From Bradyrhizobium sp. Ec3.3 (GTDB lineage: Bacteria > Pseudomonadota > Alphaproteobacteria > Rhizobiales > Xanthobacteraceae), in contig NZ_AXAS01000041.1 in assembly GCF_000472925.1 (NCBI RefSeq), positions 25,969 to 89,968 on the forward strand: 64,000 bases of DNA, read 5' to 3'. The translations under genes and the position numbers were made by a program. The notes below the pieces were generated by a model. It did not search any database. It saw nothing but the letters and a program-made list of their open reading frames with translations, and had not been told where the DNA came from. Each line of letters begins with the position of its first letter. The first letter of the stretch is position 1. Of the stretch, positions 41,469 through 49,991 are shown one piece after another.

Positions 41469-42341
41469 TTAGCGTACGCCGTGGGTCGTGGGCCCGGTGG
41501 CTCGCATCCGCTTGCGCCACAGTTGGTAGGGAACGACAGCAATCTCGCTCACGATGACGGCGAATAGAACGCCGATTGGGGCCAGCGGTTGATCCATGAG
41601 ACCCGCGACGACGATCGCGACGCCGGGATGACGCGATACCGTCGCAAACGCGAGTACGGTGCGGTCGTCCTCGGCGGGCCCGCCGAGAAGATGACCGACG
41701 GCAAGTCCAATCAGCGTCATAAGGATGATTGCCGTCAATGTGCCTTCCCGGATGACCAGGCCCAGGCGCGACCAAACGACAGCCAAGAGGCCGACATTGC
41801 AGACAGCGAGCACGATCGAACTCACCGTCTGGATTACGGAGTTCCACCGCGCCGCCGCCGGCCACCACTGTGCGATTGCAAGTCCGATGCCGAGCGGCAG
41901 CAGTACGGAACTGATAACCACTTCTGCGACTGAGAGCGGATTGACATGCACGTCTCCGCCGAAGATCACTTGTATCAGCTCGACGGTGAGCGGCGTGAGG
42001 ACCACCGACAGCACGATGCTCGCGAAAAAAAGCCCTCTCGCGTAGACAGCATTTCCGGGCGCCACAAGTGGCAGCATACCCTGCGAGAACAGAGACCCCA
42101 CCGGCGCGACAGCAAGCGTAACGAGCGCGAGGGTAACCGCAGGATGCAGCGAGAACATTTTGCAGATCAGTACGGCGGTGACCGGCGCCAGCACGTTCAT
42201 GGCGAGCAGGGACCGCGGGAGAAGTGAAGGTCTGTTGAAGAGATTTCGCAAATCCGCGGGCGCGACACGCATGCCCACTGCCAGCACAGCGAGAAAGATG
42301 CTGGCCGTTAATGCAAGCCCTATGAACGCCAAGACGCTCAC
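41469..42341 (-). CDS. Bile acid:sodium symporter (BASS) family transporter
   Basis: A 290-residue membrane protein with about nine hydrophobic segments. It contains VAPVGSLFSQGMLPLV and ATVSRHPGVAIVVAGLM, the two crossed-helix regions typical of BASS/ASBT-fold Na+ symporters. I start at GTG 42341, 8 bp after a GGAGAG site; an in-frame GTG at 42392 would overlap the GH1 gene. It lies 11 bp after the GH1 stop, so coupling with the beta-glucosidase is likely. Import of an aglycone or other organic anion is plausible; bacterial members also carry pantoate, glycolate and sulfur compounds. Confidence 0.82.
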   Translation of the reverse strand: MSVLAFIGLALTASIFLAVLAVGMRVAPADLRNLFNRPSLLPRSLLAMNVLAPVTAVLICKMFSLHPAVTLALVTLAVAPVGSLFSQGMLPLVAPGNAVYARGLFFASIVLSVVLTPLTVELIQVIFGGDVHVNPLSVAEVVISSVLLPLGIGLAIAQWWPAAARWNSVIQTVSSIVLAVCNVGLLAVVWSRLGLVIREGTLTAIILMTLIGLAVGHLLGGPAEDDRTVLAFATVSRHPGVAIVVAGLMDQPLAPIGVLFAVIVSEIAVVPYQLWRKRMRATGPTTHGVR

Positions 42342-42352
42342 CCGCTTCTCTC

Positions 42353-43771
42353 CTACACCACTGCGTTCTGCCGGGACGCCTCCCGAAACCACTGGGCGCT
42401 CAGCTTTGGGATCCGCGCCAACGTGTCGAAGTCGACGTAGATCAGCCCGAACCGCTTGCCGAAGCCGTCAATCCACTCGAAATTGTCCTGCGCGCTCCAA
42501 AGGAAGTACCCGTCCACCGGCACGCCTTCCGACGTCGCTCGCTGGAGCTGCCCGAGGCAGGCGCGCAGGAACATCACCCGGTCCGAGTCGTACACCCTGC
42601 CGTCCTTGGCGACGACGTCCGACGCCCCACAGCCGTTCTCAGTGATGAAGATGGACCGCGCGCCCCAGATCTTCTGCATGTGACGCGGCGCCCAGTACAT
42701 GACCTCCGGGTCGAGGACGTGCCACGACGACTGCATCTTTGGATGGGAGGCGTTAAGCGGGATTTCCCGGTAGCCGGGCGGCTCGTCGGACGGCTCTACG
42801 TACCAACGGGGCTTGTAGACGTTGATGCCGACGAAATCGAGCGGCGAGGCGATCGTCTTCAGCTCCTCCTCAGTGAACTTGGGAGTCCCGCCGCCCGCCT
42901 CGGCCAGATACGCTTCGGTGTACCGCCCCTCGAGCATGACCGTCATGAAGCCGGCGTTGCGCTCGCGCGTGACCATCTCCGCCGCCTTGACGTACGCGGG
43001 CGCGTCGATGACCGGGACCGCGACGCTGATGTTTTCCGCGAAGCCGACCTTTGTGCCGGCCGGCGAGTGGGCCCGGATCGCCTGGACAGCGAGGCCGTGC
43101 CCGAGCACGGCGTGATGCCGGACCTGCTTCAATTCGGAATCGGAGATAGTGAGCCCAGGCGCACCGCCGAGGCGGACCTTCTTCCCGCCGCCAACGTCGA
43201 CGTCGATTACCTGGTAGCCGGCCTCTACGAACGAGCGAAACTCGTTGATCGTGAAATAGTGCTTCACGCGGTCGCCTAGTTGCGCGGCCATGTAGCCAGC
43301 GTAGTCAGCGAATACTTTCGCCGTCTGTTTGGATCGCCAGCCGCCGTACTTGTCTTGCAGCGTCTGCGGCAGGTCCCAGTGGTAGAGCGTGGCGAACGGC
43401 TCGATTCCCGCGCCGAGCAGCTCGTCGACGAGGCGGATGTAGAAGTCGAGCCCCTTCTGGTTGGGCTGGCCGGTGCCTTCAGGGAAGATCCGCGGCCAGG
43501 CGATCGAGAACCGGTACGCCTTGGCGCCGATCGACTTCATCAGCGCTACGTCTTCCTTGTACCGGTGGTAGTGATCGTTCGCGACGTCGCCGTTGTCGTC
43601 GTTCTTGATGTTGCCGGGCCCGTGCGCGAACGTGTCCCAGATCGACATGCCCTTGCCGTCCTTGTTCCATGCTCCCTCGATCTGGTACGACGACGTGCCC
43701 ACGCCCCAGTAGAACCCCTCAGGGAAGCGGCGGCCGACGGAAGCGGGCGACTTGGCTGCCATGGCGTTCAT
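42353..43771 (-). CDS. GH1 beta-glucosidase
   Basis: A 472-residue cytosolic glycoside hydrolase family 1 enzyme. FPEGFYWGVGTSSYQIEGAW is the N-terminal signature; the acid/base is Glu177 in HYFTINEFRSF and the nucleophile Glu378 in FITENGCGASD, and FLWSAQDNFEW is the substrate-binding aglycone region. The usual NEP is NEF here. It should hydrolyse beta-glucosides. I start at ATG 43771 because GAGGGT lies 7-8 bp upstream; the ATG at 43786 is part of that ribosome site. It is the first gene of a GH1-BASS-adaptor operon and is divergent from a GH3 beta-glucosidase. Confidence 0.93.
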   Translation of the reverse strand: MNAMAAKSPASVGRRFPEGFYWGVGTSSYQIEGAWNKDGKGMSIWDTFAHGPGNIKNDDNGDVANDHYHRYKEDVALMKSIGAKAYRFSIAWPRIFPEGTGQPNQKGLDFYIRLVDELLGAGIEPFATLYHWDLPQTLQDKYGGWRSKQTAKVFADYAGYMAAQLGDRVKHYFTINEFRSFVEAGYQVIDVDVGGGKKVRLGGAPGLTISDSELKQVRHHAVLGHGLAVQAIRAHSPAGTKVGFAENISVAVPVIDAPAYVKAAEMVTRERNAGFMTVMLEGRYTEAYLAEAGGGTPKFTEEELKTIASPLDFVGINVYKPRWYVEPSDEPPGYREIPLNASHPKMQSSWHVLDPEVMYWAPRHMQKIWGARSIFITENGCGASDVVAKDGRVYDSDRVMFLRACLGQLQRATSEGVPVDGYFLWSAQDNFEWIDGFGKRFGLIYVDFDTLARIPKLSAQWFREASRQNAVV

Positions 43772-44363
43772 TGACAGACCCTCCATTTTTCCAAGCTATC
43801 CCGAGGTGATCAAACGGTTCTCTTACGAGTCCACCATCGTGACAGAGCGAGCGCTCCTCGCCTTCGTGACCCGCAGCTTTCCGATTCTGGTGAGCTTGGC
43901 ACTGGACGGTAATGTCGTTCAAACTGCCCGCGCTCATCTCTACCGAACGGCTCGATGACGACGTCGCCTGAGAATCCAGTGGGGGCCAGCAGGCTCATCT
44001 CCTCGTGGACGGCGGTGCTGCTCGCTCCTCGCTCTTTCAATATCCGGCACCGGCCAGCTTCGGCCGAAATATGCGTGCGTAGGCGCGTAGAGGCGAAAGT
44101 GCGGGACCAACATGTCCGACAGATAAATAGGGTGCCGCACAGCGGTTTTTGACCTAGATCAAGGGTAGTCCGCGTCAGGTCTCCATAAGTTCTTCACGGC
44201 TGTCGCGGTAACGCTGTGATATCATTCAGCGTTAAGGCGTGCTTTGGCTACGCTCCGCACTTGGCCTAATGAAATGTCGAAAATCCGAAGGGCCAGGCCT
44301 CCGTTGCACGAGCGGACAGTGAGGGCACGCCGGCCGTGTGGGCGATCAAGGGAGGAATGGGCA
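43772..44363. other. 592 bp divergent intergenic region between GH1 and GH3 genes
   Basis: No gene is convincing; short frames on both strands lack domains and ribosome sites. It contains the FNR/FixK-type box at 44149-44162 and a GGAGG ribosome site at 44351-44355 for the GH3 leader. Promoters of both operons must lie here. Confidence 0.6.
44149..44162. promoter_or_regulatory. FNR/FixK-type box TTGACCTAGATCAA
   Basis: Fits TTGA-N6-TCAA, 201 bp upstream of the GH3 leader ATG. Two better-centred boxes of the same type occur at 51039 and 61893. Confidence 0.55.
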
Positions 44364-44423
44364 ATGATTGCGCACTTCACCCGGCGCGAGGTCGCAAAGC
44401 TCGCCGGCTAAGCAGCGTTTGCG
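44364..44423 (+). other. Interrupted twin-arginine leader of the GH3 gene (in-frame TAA at 44409-44411)
   Basis: ATG 44364 follows a perfect GGAGG site and encodes MIAHFTRREVAKLAG, then TAA, then AAFAMSATASAVVQTTAPRPA in the same frame. The combined sequence is a Tat-type signal peptide (RR then hydrophobic core then a Ser-Ala cleavage-like region). A single-base change of TAC or TAT to TAA would explain it. Translation could restart at ATG 44424, 12 bp after the stop, without the RR motif. Confidence 0.75.
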
Positions 44424-46604
44424 ATGTCAGCGACGGCTTCCGCCGTCGTACAAACAACCGCGCCGAGGCCAGCCATGTCATCACCCGATGAGCGCGCGCG
44501 CGAAACGGAACAGAAGATGACCGATGACGAGCGGTTCTCACTCATCATCAGCCTCGTCGGAGCCGTTCCTTCCATTGGTGTCCCCCGGGACAGGCGCATT
44601 CCTGAAGCCGTCATGAACATGAGCGCAGGTTATACGCCCGGCGTACCGCGGCTGGGTATTCCGGCGTTGCAGTCGAGCGACGCGAGCATGGGCGTCACCA
44701 ACCCTGGCTATCGGCCCGACGATAACGGCGCGACCGCTTTCCCGGCATCCATCGTAGTCGGCTCGAGCTTCAATCCGCAGCTCGCACGTGATGGCGGCGC
44801 CGCAATCGGCCGCGAGGCGCGGATGCGAGGCTTCAACATCATGCTCGCCGGCGGGATCAACCTCGCTCGCGATATCCGCAATGGCCGGAACTTCGAATAT
44901 TACTCCGAGGATCCATGGGTGAGCGCAGTACTCGGCGCTGAAGCCGTGAACGGCATTCAGGGTGAGGGTGTCATCTCGACTCTCAAGCACTTCACGCTGA
45001 ACTGCAACGAGACCAACCGCCACTGGCTCGATGCAGTTATCGATCCCGTCGCGCATCGCGAGTCCGATCTGCTCGCCTTCCAGATCGCGATCGAGCGCTC
45101 GCAGCCCGGCTCGATCATGAGCGGGTACAACAAGGTCAACGGCTTTTACCTCAGCGGAAACCACCACTTGCTGAATGAAGTGCTCAAAGGCGCCTGGGGC
45201 TACAGGGGCTACGTGATGTCGGATTGGGGCGCGGTGCCCGAATGGGATTACGCGCTCAACGGACTCGACCAGGAATCCGGGATCCAGATGGATGTCAAGC
45301 AGTGGGGCGCCGAGGCGTTCACCGACCGGCTGAGGAAAGCTTACGCCGAGGGGAAACTGCCGAAGGAGCGCCTCTCCGATATGGTGCGCCGCATCCTGCG
45401 CTCAGCCTATGCGGTGGGCATCGACAAGTGGGGCGCGACGCCCGCAGTCGACATGGTCAAGCACAACGAGATCGCGCTTGAAATCGCCCGGCAGGGCATC
45501 GTCTTGCTGAAGAACGACGGCGTGCTGCCGCTCGCCACGGACAGGCCGCTGAAGATCGGCGTTGTCGGCGGCTATGCGCAATTGGGCGTGCCAAGTGGCA
45601 CTGGTTCAGGGGCTGTTCTTCCGGTAGGCGGCTTTGCAGCAACCGTGAACATCGGAGGCGCACACGGCGTGATGGGAAACATACGCAACCTGTTCCTCCT
45701 GCCATCGTCGCCGCTCGCCGAGCTAAAGAAGCTGTTGCCGCAGGCTCAGATCGAGTTCGACGGCGGCTACACGCCGGCAGAGTCGGCCTTGCTGGCGGGG
45801 CGATCCGACGTGGTCATCGCGTTCGGGATTCGGGTTGAGGGCGAAGCGTTCGACCTGCCCGACCTTTCCTTGCCGTGGGGCCAGGACGCGATGATCGATG
45901 CGGTCGCGACCGCCAACCCCAACACCATAGTTGTGCTGGAAACCGGCAACCCGGTGTCCATGCCGTGGCGCGACAAGGTCAAGGCTATCATTCAGGCCTG
46001 GTATCCCGGGCAGGCGGGCGGGCAGGCCATTGCCGAGGTGTTGATCGGCAAGGTCAACCCGTCGGGAAGGCTGCCGATCACCTTCCCGGCGAGCCTTGCC
46101 CAAACGCCGCGGCCGGAGCTGTCCGGCATCGCGACTCCCTGGGGAACGCCAACGACGATCCGCTACGACGAGGGCGCGGAGGTTGGCTATCGCTGGTACG
46201 CGCAGAAAGGCGTCGCGCCGCTCTACGCTTTCGGCCACGGTCTGAGCTATACGACGTTCTCCTATGGCGATTTGAATGTGAGTGGCGGCGAAACCGTCAC
46301 TGCCATGTTGACGGTGACCAATACGGGTCAACATGAAGGCGCCGATGTGCCGCAGGTCTATCTGACCGAAGCTGCGGGCTACAAAGGCATGCGGCTCCTC
46401 GGGTTCGACCGTGTCGTCCTTAAGCCAGGCGAATCGAAGCGCGTGACCGTCACCGCCGATCCGCGCCTCCTCGCCCGCTTCGATGACAGTGCCGGCCGCT
46501 GGCGCATCGCCGCGGGCAGCTATCGTATTGCAGTCGGCAAATCAGTCGAAGACCTACCGCTGAACGCCGACACCCAATTAGATACGCGGCTGTTTGGGTC
46601 GTGA
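44424..46604 (+). CDS. GH3 beta-glucosidase, signal peptide broken by a stop codon
   Basis: A 726-residue glycoside hydrolase family 3 enzyme. Main parts: TIM-barrel domain with NIMLAGGINLARDIRNGRNFEYYSEDP (split) and KHFTLNCNETNR; the nucleophile Asp267 in YVMSDWGAVPEW; an alpha/beta sandwich domain (GIVLLKNDGVLPL; VIAFGIRVEGEAFDLPDLSLP; NPSGRLPITFP) that supplies the acid/base; and a C-terminal FN3-like domain (VSGGETVTAMLTVTNTGQHEG). The body is intact and under apparent selection. Only the leader is interrupted by TAA at 44409, so the product may be cytosolic, poorly made or exported only by stop readthrough. It probably removes beta-glucosyl residues from oligosaccharides or plant glucosides, with the divergent GH1. 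Confidence 0.85.
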   Translation: MSATASAVVQTTAPRPAMSSPDERARETEQKMTDDERFSLIISLVGAVPSIGVPRDRRIPEAVMNMSAGYTPGVPRLGIPALQSSDASMGVTNPGYRPDDNGATAFPASIVVGSSFNPQLARDGGAAIGREARMRGFNIMLAGGINLARDIRNGRNFEYYSEDPWVSAVLGAEAVNGIQGEGVISTLKHFTLNCNETNRHWLDAVIDPVAHRESDLLAFQIAIERSQPGSIMSGYNKVNGFYLSGNHHLLNEVLKGAWGYRGYVMSDWGAVPEWDYALNGLDQESGIQMDVKQWGAEAFTDRLRKAYAEGKLPKERLSDMVRRILRSAYAVGIDKWGATPAVDMVKHNEIALEIARQGIVLLKNDGVLPLATDRPLKIGVVGGYAQLGVPSGTGSGAVLPVGGFAATVNIGGAHGVMGNIRNLFLLPSSPLAELKKLLPQAQIEFDGGYTPAESALLAGRSDVVIAFGIRVEGEAFDLPDLSLPWGQDAMIDAVATANPNTIVVLETGNPVSMPWRDKVKAIIQAWYPGQAGGQAIAEVLIGKVNPSGRLPITFPASLAQTPRPELSGIATPWGTPTTIRYDEGAEVGYRWYAQKGVAPLYAFGHGLSYTTFSYGDLNVSGGETVTAMLTVTNTGQHEGADVPQVYLTEAAGYKGMRLLGFDRVVLKPGESKRVTVTADPRLLARFDDSAGRWRIAAGSYRIAVGKSVEDLPLNADTQLDTRLFGS

Positions 46605-46652
46605 CGCGAAACGGCTGGCGTCTAACTGGGTGAAGCCCCTTGAGTCCGCTCC

Positions 46653-46764
46653 GGGTCATGAGCGTCGAACTCTGAAATAGATGTCGGCCTGTCGATTTCC
46701 GCTATGCCCCGTTAGCGACCAATGGTGCGTGGCGGTGCAATATGTAGCGAAGGGCCATGAACGG
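46653..46764. repeat. Dispersed repeat family A, copy 3
   Basis: GGGTCATGAGCGTCG, CGATTTCCGCTATGCCCCG, GTGCAATATGTAGCGAAGGGCCATG. The TTCCGCTATGCCCCGTTAGCGACC part is shared with copy 6 at 53768, so these two belong to one subfamily. Confidence 0.7.
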
Positions 46765-46792
46765 AAGCGGAGACCGTAGCCGCAGCCGGGGT

Positions 46793-47119
46793 TTACTTCT
46801 TGGAACCAACCGCCCGGTCGCCACCGCCCAGCGTCGTCTCGACAGCTTGCATTAGCGGCATGTCACGGTGTGACCTGCAATACTCCTCCACTTTATCTGC
46901 ATTCCGTTCTAGTGCCCGAGTATCAACAACGGTGTTGTTACGCTTGCCGGAATAGAAACCATCCAACCAAGCGATAATGGTCCTAAAGTCGGTCACTTGG
47001 TCGAGAACGTATTGGTTGCAAGTGATCTTTGATACGTCGATGGTTACCTGCGCTACAGCGGCAGAGACAACGAGCAATCCAAACATTGACCCAAGCAGAA
47101 GGGACTTTAGCTTCAACAT
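46793..47119 (-). CDS. HdeA/HdeB-like periplasmic acid-stress protein
   Basis: A 108-residue secreted protein. ATG 47119 follows GGAGAGG; residues 1-23 are a signal peptide (ending AVA). The mature part, QVTIDVSKITCNQYVL ... WLDGFYSGKRNNT ... KVEEYCRSH, has the HdeA pattern with two Cys that would form the family disulfide. HdeA binds unfolded periplasmic proteins at low pH. The C-terminus (LGGGDRAVGSKK) is short and polar. Monocistronic, between repeat A copy 3 and an IS110 remnant. In-frame start codons further upstream are not supported. Confidence 0.82.
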   Translation of the reverse strand: MLKLKSLLLGSMFGLLVVSAAVAQVTIDVSKITCNQYVLDQVTDFRTIIAWLDGFYSGKRNNTVVDTRALERNADKVEEYCRSHRDMPLMQAVETTLGGGDRAVGSKK

Positions 47120-47446
47120 TGTCCTCTCCAAACAGATTAGATGCAGGTTGTTCGCGGGCAGAAATGAAGCTGACTGGGGCGTGTACTCATCTGTGGACGC
47201 CCCGCGAGATGCAAGCGATTTTTGAAGAAGATCGGCACGTAGTCGGATGCTGCCATCTGTCCGGCCTCTGATGGTACAGCGATGAAGCTGCGGGCCCGTA
47301 TGGGAGTTCGCAGACCGGAACCAAATCATAAATGCGTGCTCTAGGCACGATGAGTACGCCTGGTTCTTCCGGCCTCGTCTCGCCGACTGTTGCGCCATAC
47401 CCTCCTTCGACCGACTACATCTCCGACGACCTCAGGTCCGCCAGGA
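47120..47446. other. 327 bp intergenic stretch before IS110
   Basis: Holds the promoter region of the HdeA-like gene and the 3' flank of the IS110 element. No gene, clear repeat or inverted end was seen. Confidence 0.5.
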
Positions 47447-48480
47447 TCACGCCTTGGCTGGGACCGGAGCCCTGTAATTCTCCTGCTTGACAAGTAGCGC
47501 CCAGACGATCCGCGCCATCTTGTTGGCGAGCGCGACCGTTACCAGCATGCGCGGTTTGCGAGCCAGCATCTGTTCGAGCCAAGAACCCCTCGGCGCACCG
47601 CGTTTGCTTGCTTGCTTTACGACGGCGCTACTGCCGATGATGAGCAGGCGTCTGAGCGTGCGTTCGCCCATTTTGGATGTTGCGCCGAGCTTCTGCTTGC
47701 CGCCTGTCGATCTTTGAAGAGGCGTGAGGCCCAGCCAGGCGGCAAAGTCGCGGCCCTTGGCAAAGGTCTCGGCTGGCGGTGCTAAGGCGGCGATCGCGGT
47801 GGCGGAGATTGGGCCGATACCGGGAACGGTCATCAGCCTGCGCGATACTTCATCCTCTCGTGCACGCCGTGCGATTTCTTTGTCGAGATCCGCGATCTTG
47901 CTACTGAGGCCGGTGAGTAGGTCTAACATCACTCGGAACATGGCGCGGGCCGCTCCGGGAAGCGAGTTGACCATCTCTTCTTCCTCGATCAGGTCGGCGA
48001 GCATCGCCACATGCGACGGCCCCTTGGGCGCGACCCAACCATATTCAGTGAGGTGTCCGCGAATCGCGTTGATCAGCTGGGTTCGCTGCCGACTAACAGA
48101 TCACGGGTTCTAAACACCAGGCCGGCCGCCTGCTGCTCTTCGCTCTTAACGGCCACGAACCGCATGCTCGGCCGCTGGGCCGCTTCGCAGATCGCCTCGG
48201 CATCGATCGCGTCATTCTTTTGCCGCTTCACGAACGGCTTTACATAGGCGGGCGGGATCAGCCGAACTTCATGGCCAAGCTGGGCGAGCTGACGAGCCCA
48301 GTGATGTGCTCCACCACATGCCTCCAACGCTACCGTGCAACTCGGCTGGGTCGCGAAGAAATCCAGCAGCTTTCCTCGGCTGATCCGTTTGCTGAACATT
48401 GCTCGACCTCGCCCATCTGCTCCGTGCGCGTGAAAAACATGCTTGGCGATATCCAGACCGATTATGATAACCTCTGACAC
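47447..48480 (-). pseudogene. IS110-family transposase, single-nucleotide frameshift
   Basis: The start GTG 48480 follows GGAGGC and begins VSEVIIIGLDIAKHVFHAHG with the first acidic residue of the DEDD domain; ALEACGGAHHW and QKNDAIDAEAI follow. The frame then breaks near 48088-48091: the read goes RTRDLLVGSEPS-stop, while inserting one C restores RTRDLLVRQRTQLINAIRGH. The second half (to 47447) has the transposase_20 domain with TVPGIGPISATAIAAL and DFAAWLGLTPLQRSTGGKQKLG. The total length is one base short of 345 codons. IS110 elements lack clear inverted ends, so boundaries are not called. The element is probably immobile unless frameshifting occurs. Confidence 0.88.
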
Positions 48481-48681
48481 GGACGCCTCCCTTAAGTGGT
48501 GCTCAACACGTCCACTTTGGCACATCGATGCCGTCGGGCGGGGCGTCCACCCCATCATAAACCAACGCAGGCGGGTCAGCGACTGGCCGCTTCGAACCCC
48601 AACTACGCAAAATAGTCCCCGTCCCGTCGAGTTCGTTCCGGCTCGGCGGTTTTTAGCAAGAAAACTCCGAGAACGGGCTAG

Positions 48682-49206
48682 TTATTTCTTGTAACCCACA
48701 TAGTAGACGCCAATTTGAGCGCCCGAGCTATCCGTCATCGGCTCGTAGCCCGTTACGTACGGTGTTCCCAGAATAGGCACTTCGCCATAATACGCTTTGC
48801 CTGCTTTGATCGACTCGAGCGCGTGTCCTGCCAGCACGGTGCCCACCGCTCGACCGCTGCCGTCGGGCTTCGGTACACTCGTGGAGACGCGGATGTATTC
48901 GTCTCCACTTTTCGCGAACAGAGTGGCCGTCATCCCTTTGCCGTCTTCCTTTCCAATTGCGTCAACAATATCGAAATTGTTATTGACCTTGGTCGTGCCG
49001 AAATACAGGGCAGGAGCTTCCTTGCCGCCGACCGCGTCTTTGCCCTCGAGCTTTGGCGCTCCCAGTTTCGCTGTCATGGACTTGAGGGTCTCCATGGATT
49101 TTGTGACCCTCGGGTCTGCCTGAGCGTGCCCGATGCTAGGAGCCATCACAGACGCTGCCATGAAGCCAGCGGCTAGAATGCCGGCGAAAAGAGTCTTCCG
49201 ATTCAT
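48682..49206 (-). CDS. Secreted single-Cache-domain protein
   Basis: A 174-residue protein. ATG 49206 follows AAGGAGGT. Residues 1-28 are a signal peptide (ending GHA before QADPRV). The rest is one Cache-like sensor fold (about 33-172): APALYFGTTKVNNNFDIVDAI, ATLFAKSGDEYIRVSTSV, KAYYGEVPILGTPYVTGYEP and a final IGVYYVGYKK strand. This is the fold used as the periplasmic part of chemoreceptors, but here it is free, with no TM helix or signalling domain. It may be a periplasmic ligand-binding partner. A 9 bp inverted repeat lies just upstream of the ribosome site. Confidence 0.8.
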   Translation of the reverse strand: MNRKTLFAGILAAGFMAASVMAPSIGHAQADPRVTKSMETLKSMTAKLGAPKLEGKDAVGGKEAPALYFGTTKVNNNFDIVDAIGKEDGKGMTATLFAKSGDEYIRVSTSVPKPDGSGRAVGTVLAGHALESIKAGKAYYGEVPILGTPYVTGYEPMTDSSGAQIGVYYVGYKK

Positions 49207-49224
49207 TGTGACCTCCTTGTGCAA

Positions 49225-49248
49225 AGCGATGGGACAGCGCCCATCGCT
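49225..49248. promoter_or_regulatory. Inverted repeat AGCGATGGG-N6-CCCATCGCT upstream of the Cache gene
   Basis: Perfect 9 bp arms with 6 bp spacer, ending 19 bp from the ATG and next to the AAGGAGGT site. It could be an operator or an mRNA hairpin that affects translation. Confidence 0.5.
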
Positions 49249-49991
49249 AACAGAAACTAAAAATCGTAATTTGAGATGTGTTTGCCTGCCGACGGCACGA
49301 TGGCTGCCTGTGTCGCACCACCGGGAATTCGGCGTTTCCCGTCGGCAGCCGCAAACAAGATTATACCCGCTCGATGGTCACCAAAAAGAACTTTTGACGG
49401 CACACTCTGGTTGCGGACCGATGAGGACGCTAGGTTGCGCAGCAGCAATTCGTCGTGCCGAATGTCTGAAGAGGGTCGACATGCGAAAAACTCAACGCGA
49501 GCAAATGTCTTCCGGGTTACCCCTGAGAGCGGACACTGCGCGACGCAATCGGCATGTCGCAAAGGGGCCGACTGTGTTGCAAAACTCAAAAATACCGCCT
49601 CAACAAAATTCTCGCAAAAGTGAGTTCATCGCCAGTCTTGGTTAGAGGCACCTTCTAAAAACGAATAGGAGGACCGCTGAGCGAACCCGCCTAAGTTGAC
49701 GTGGTCCCCCGAGTCCGGAAACTTAGCCGTTAGAAAGTTGGCTCTCTCCTAGCAGAAGAGTTTTGCAACACAATCGGCCAACAAGCGACATCGCGGCATA
49801 GGGCCCACCATCAAAGTTCCGACCAGGGTTGGACGTGTAAGCGAGGTAAATGCCGCCTGAAGATCGGGGCAGCGTCATTCATCGTGGCGGCTGTGATTGG
49901 ATTAGTCGTTGCTTCTGCCATTTACGTGAGAAGTCGCGCGCCATAGCGCCGAAGTAGGCGCCCATTGCCGGGATGGATTTCGCTCTACTGG
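49249..49991. other. 743 bp stretch without a gene, containing a MITE-like element
   Basis: Bases 49554-49791 form an element with 34 bp inverted ends. The rest (49249-49553 and 49792-49991) has no convincing frame; several short frames have skewed, non-coding composition. Confidence 0.6.
49554..49791. mobile_element. MITE-like element, 238 bp, inverted ends with GGCCGAYTGTGTTGCAAAAC
   Basis: The left end is ATGTCGC-N5 followed by GGCCGACTGTGTTGCAAAAC and TC (49554-49587). The right end is its reverse complement with one core mismatch (49758-49791). The 170 bp interior has no coding capacity. The ends resemble insertion-sequence termini (the CTGTTGCAAA-type core recalls IS6-like ends), so a non-autonomous element or IS remnant is likely. 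No obvious target-site duplication is visible. Confidence 0.6.

Noticed and set aside
43810..44140. Short reverse-strand frames between GH1 and GH3
   Set aside because: No ribosome sites, no domains, and Arg/Ser/Pro-biased composition typical of non-coding frames.
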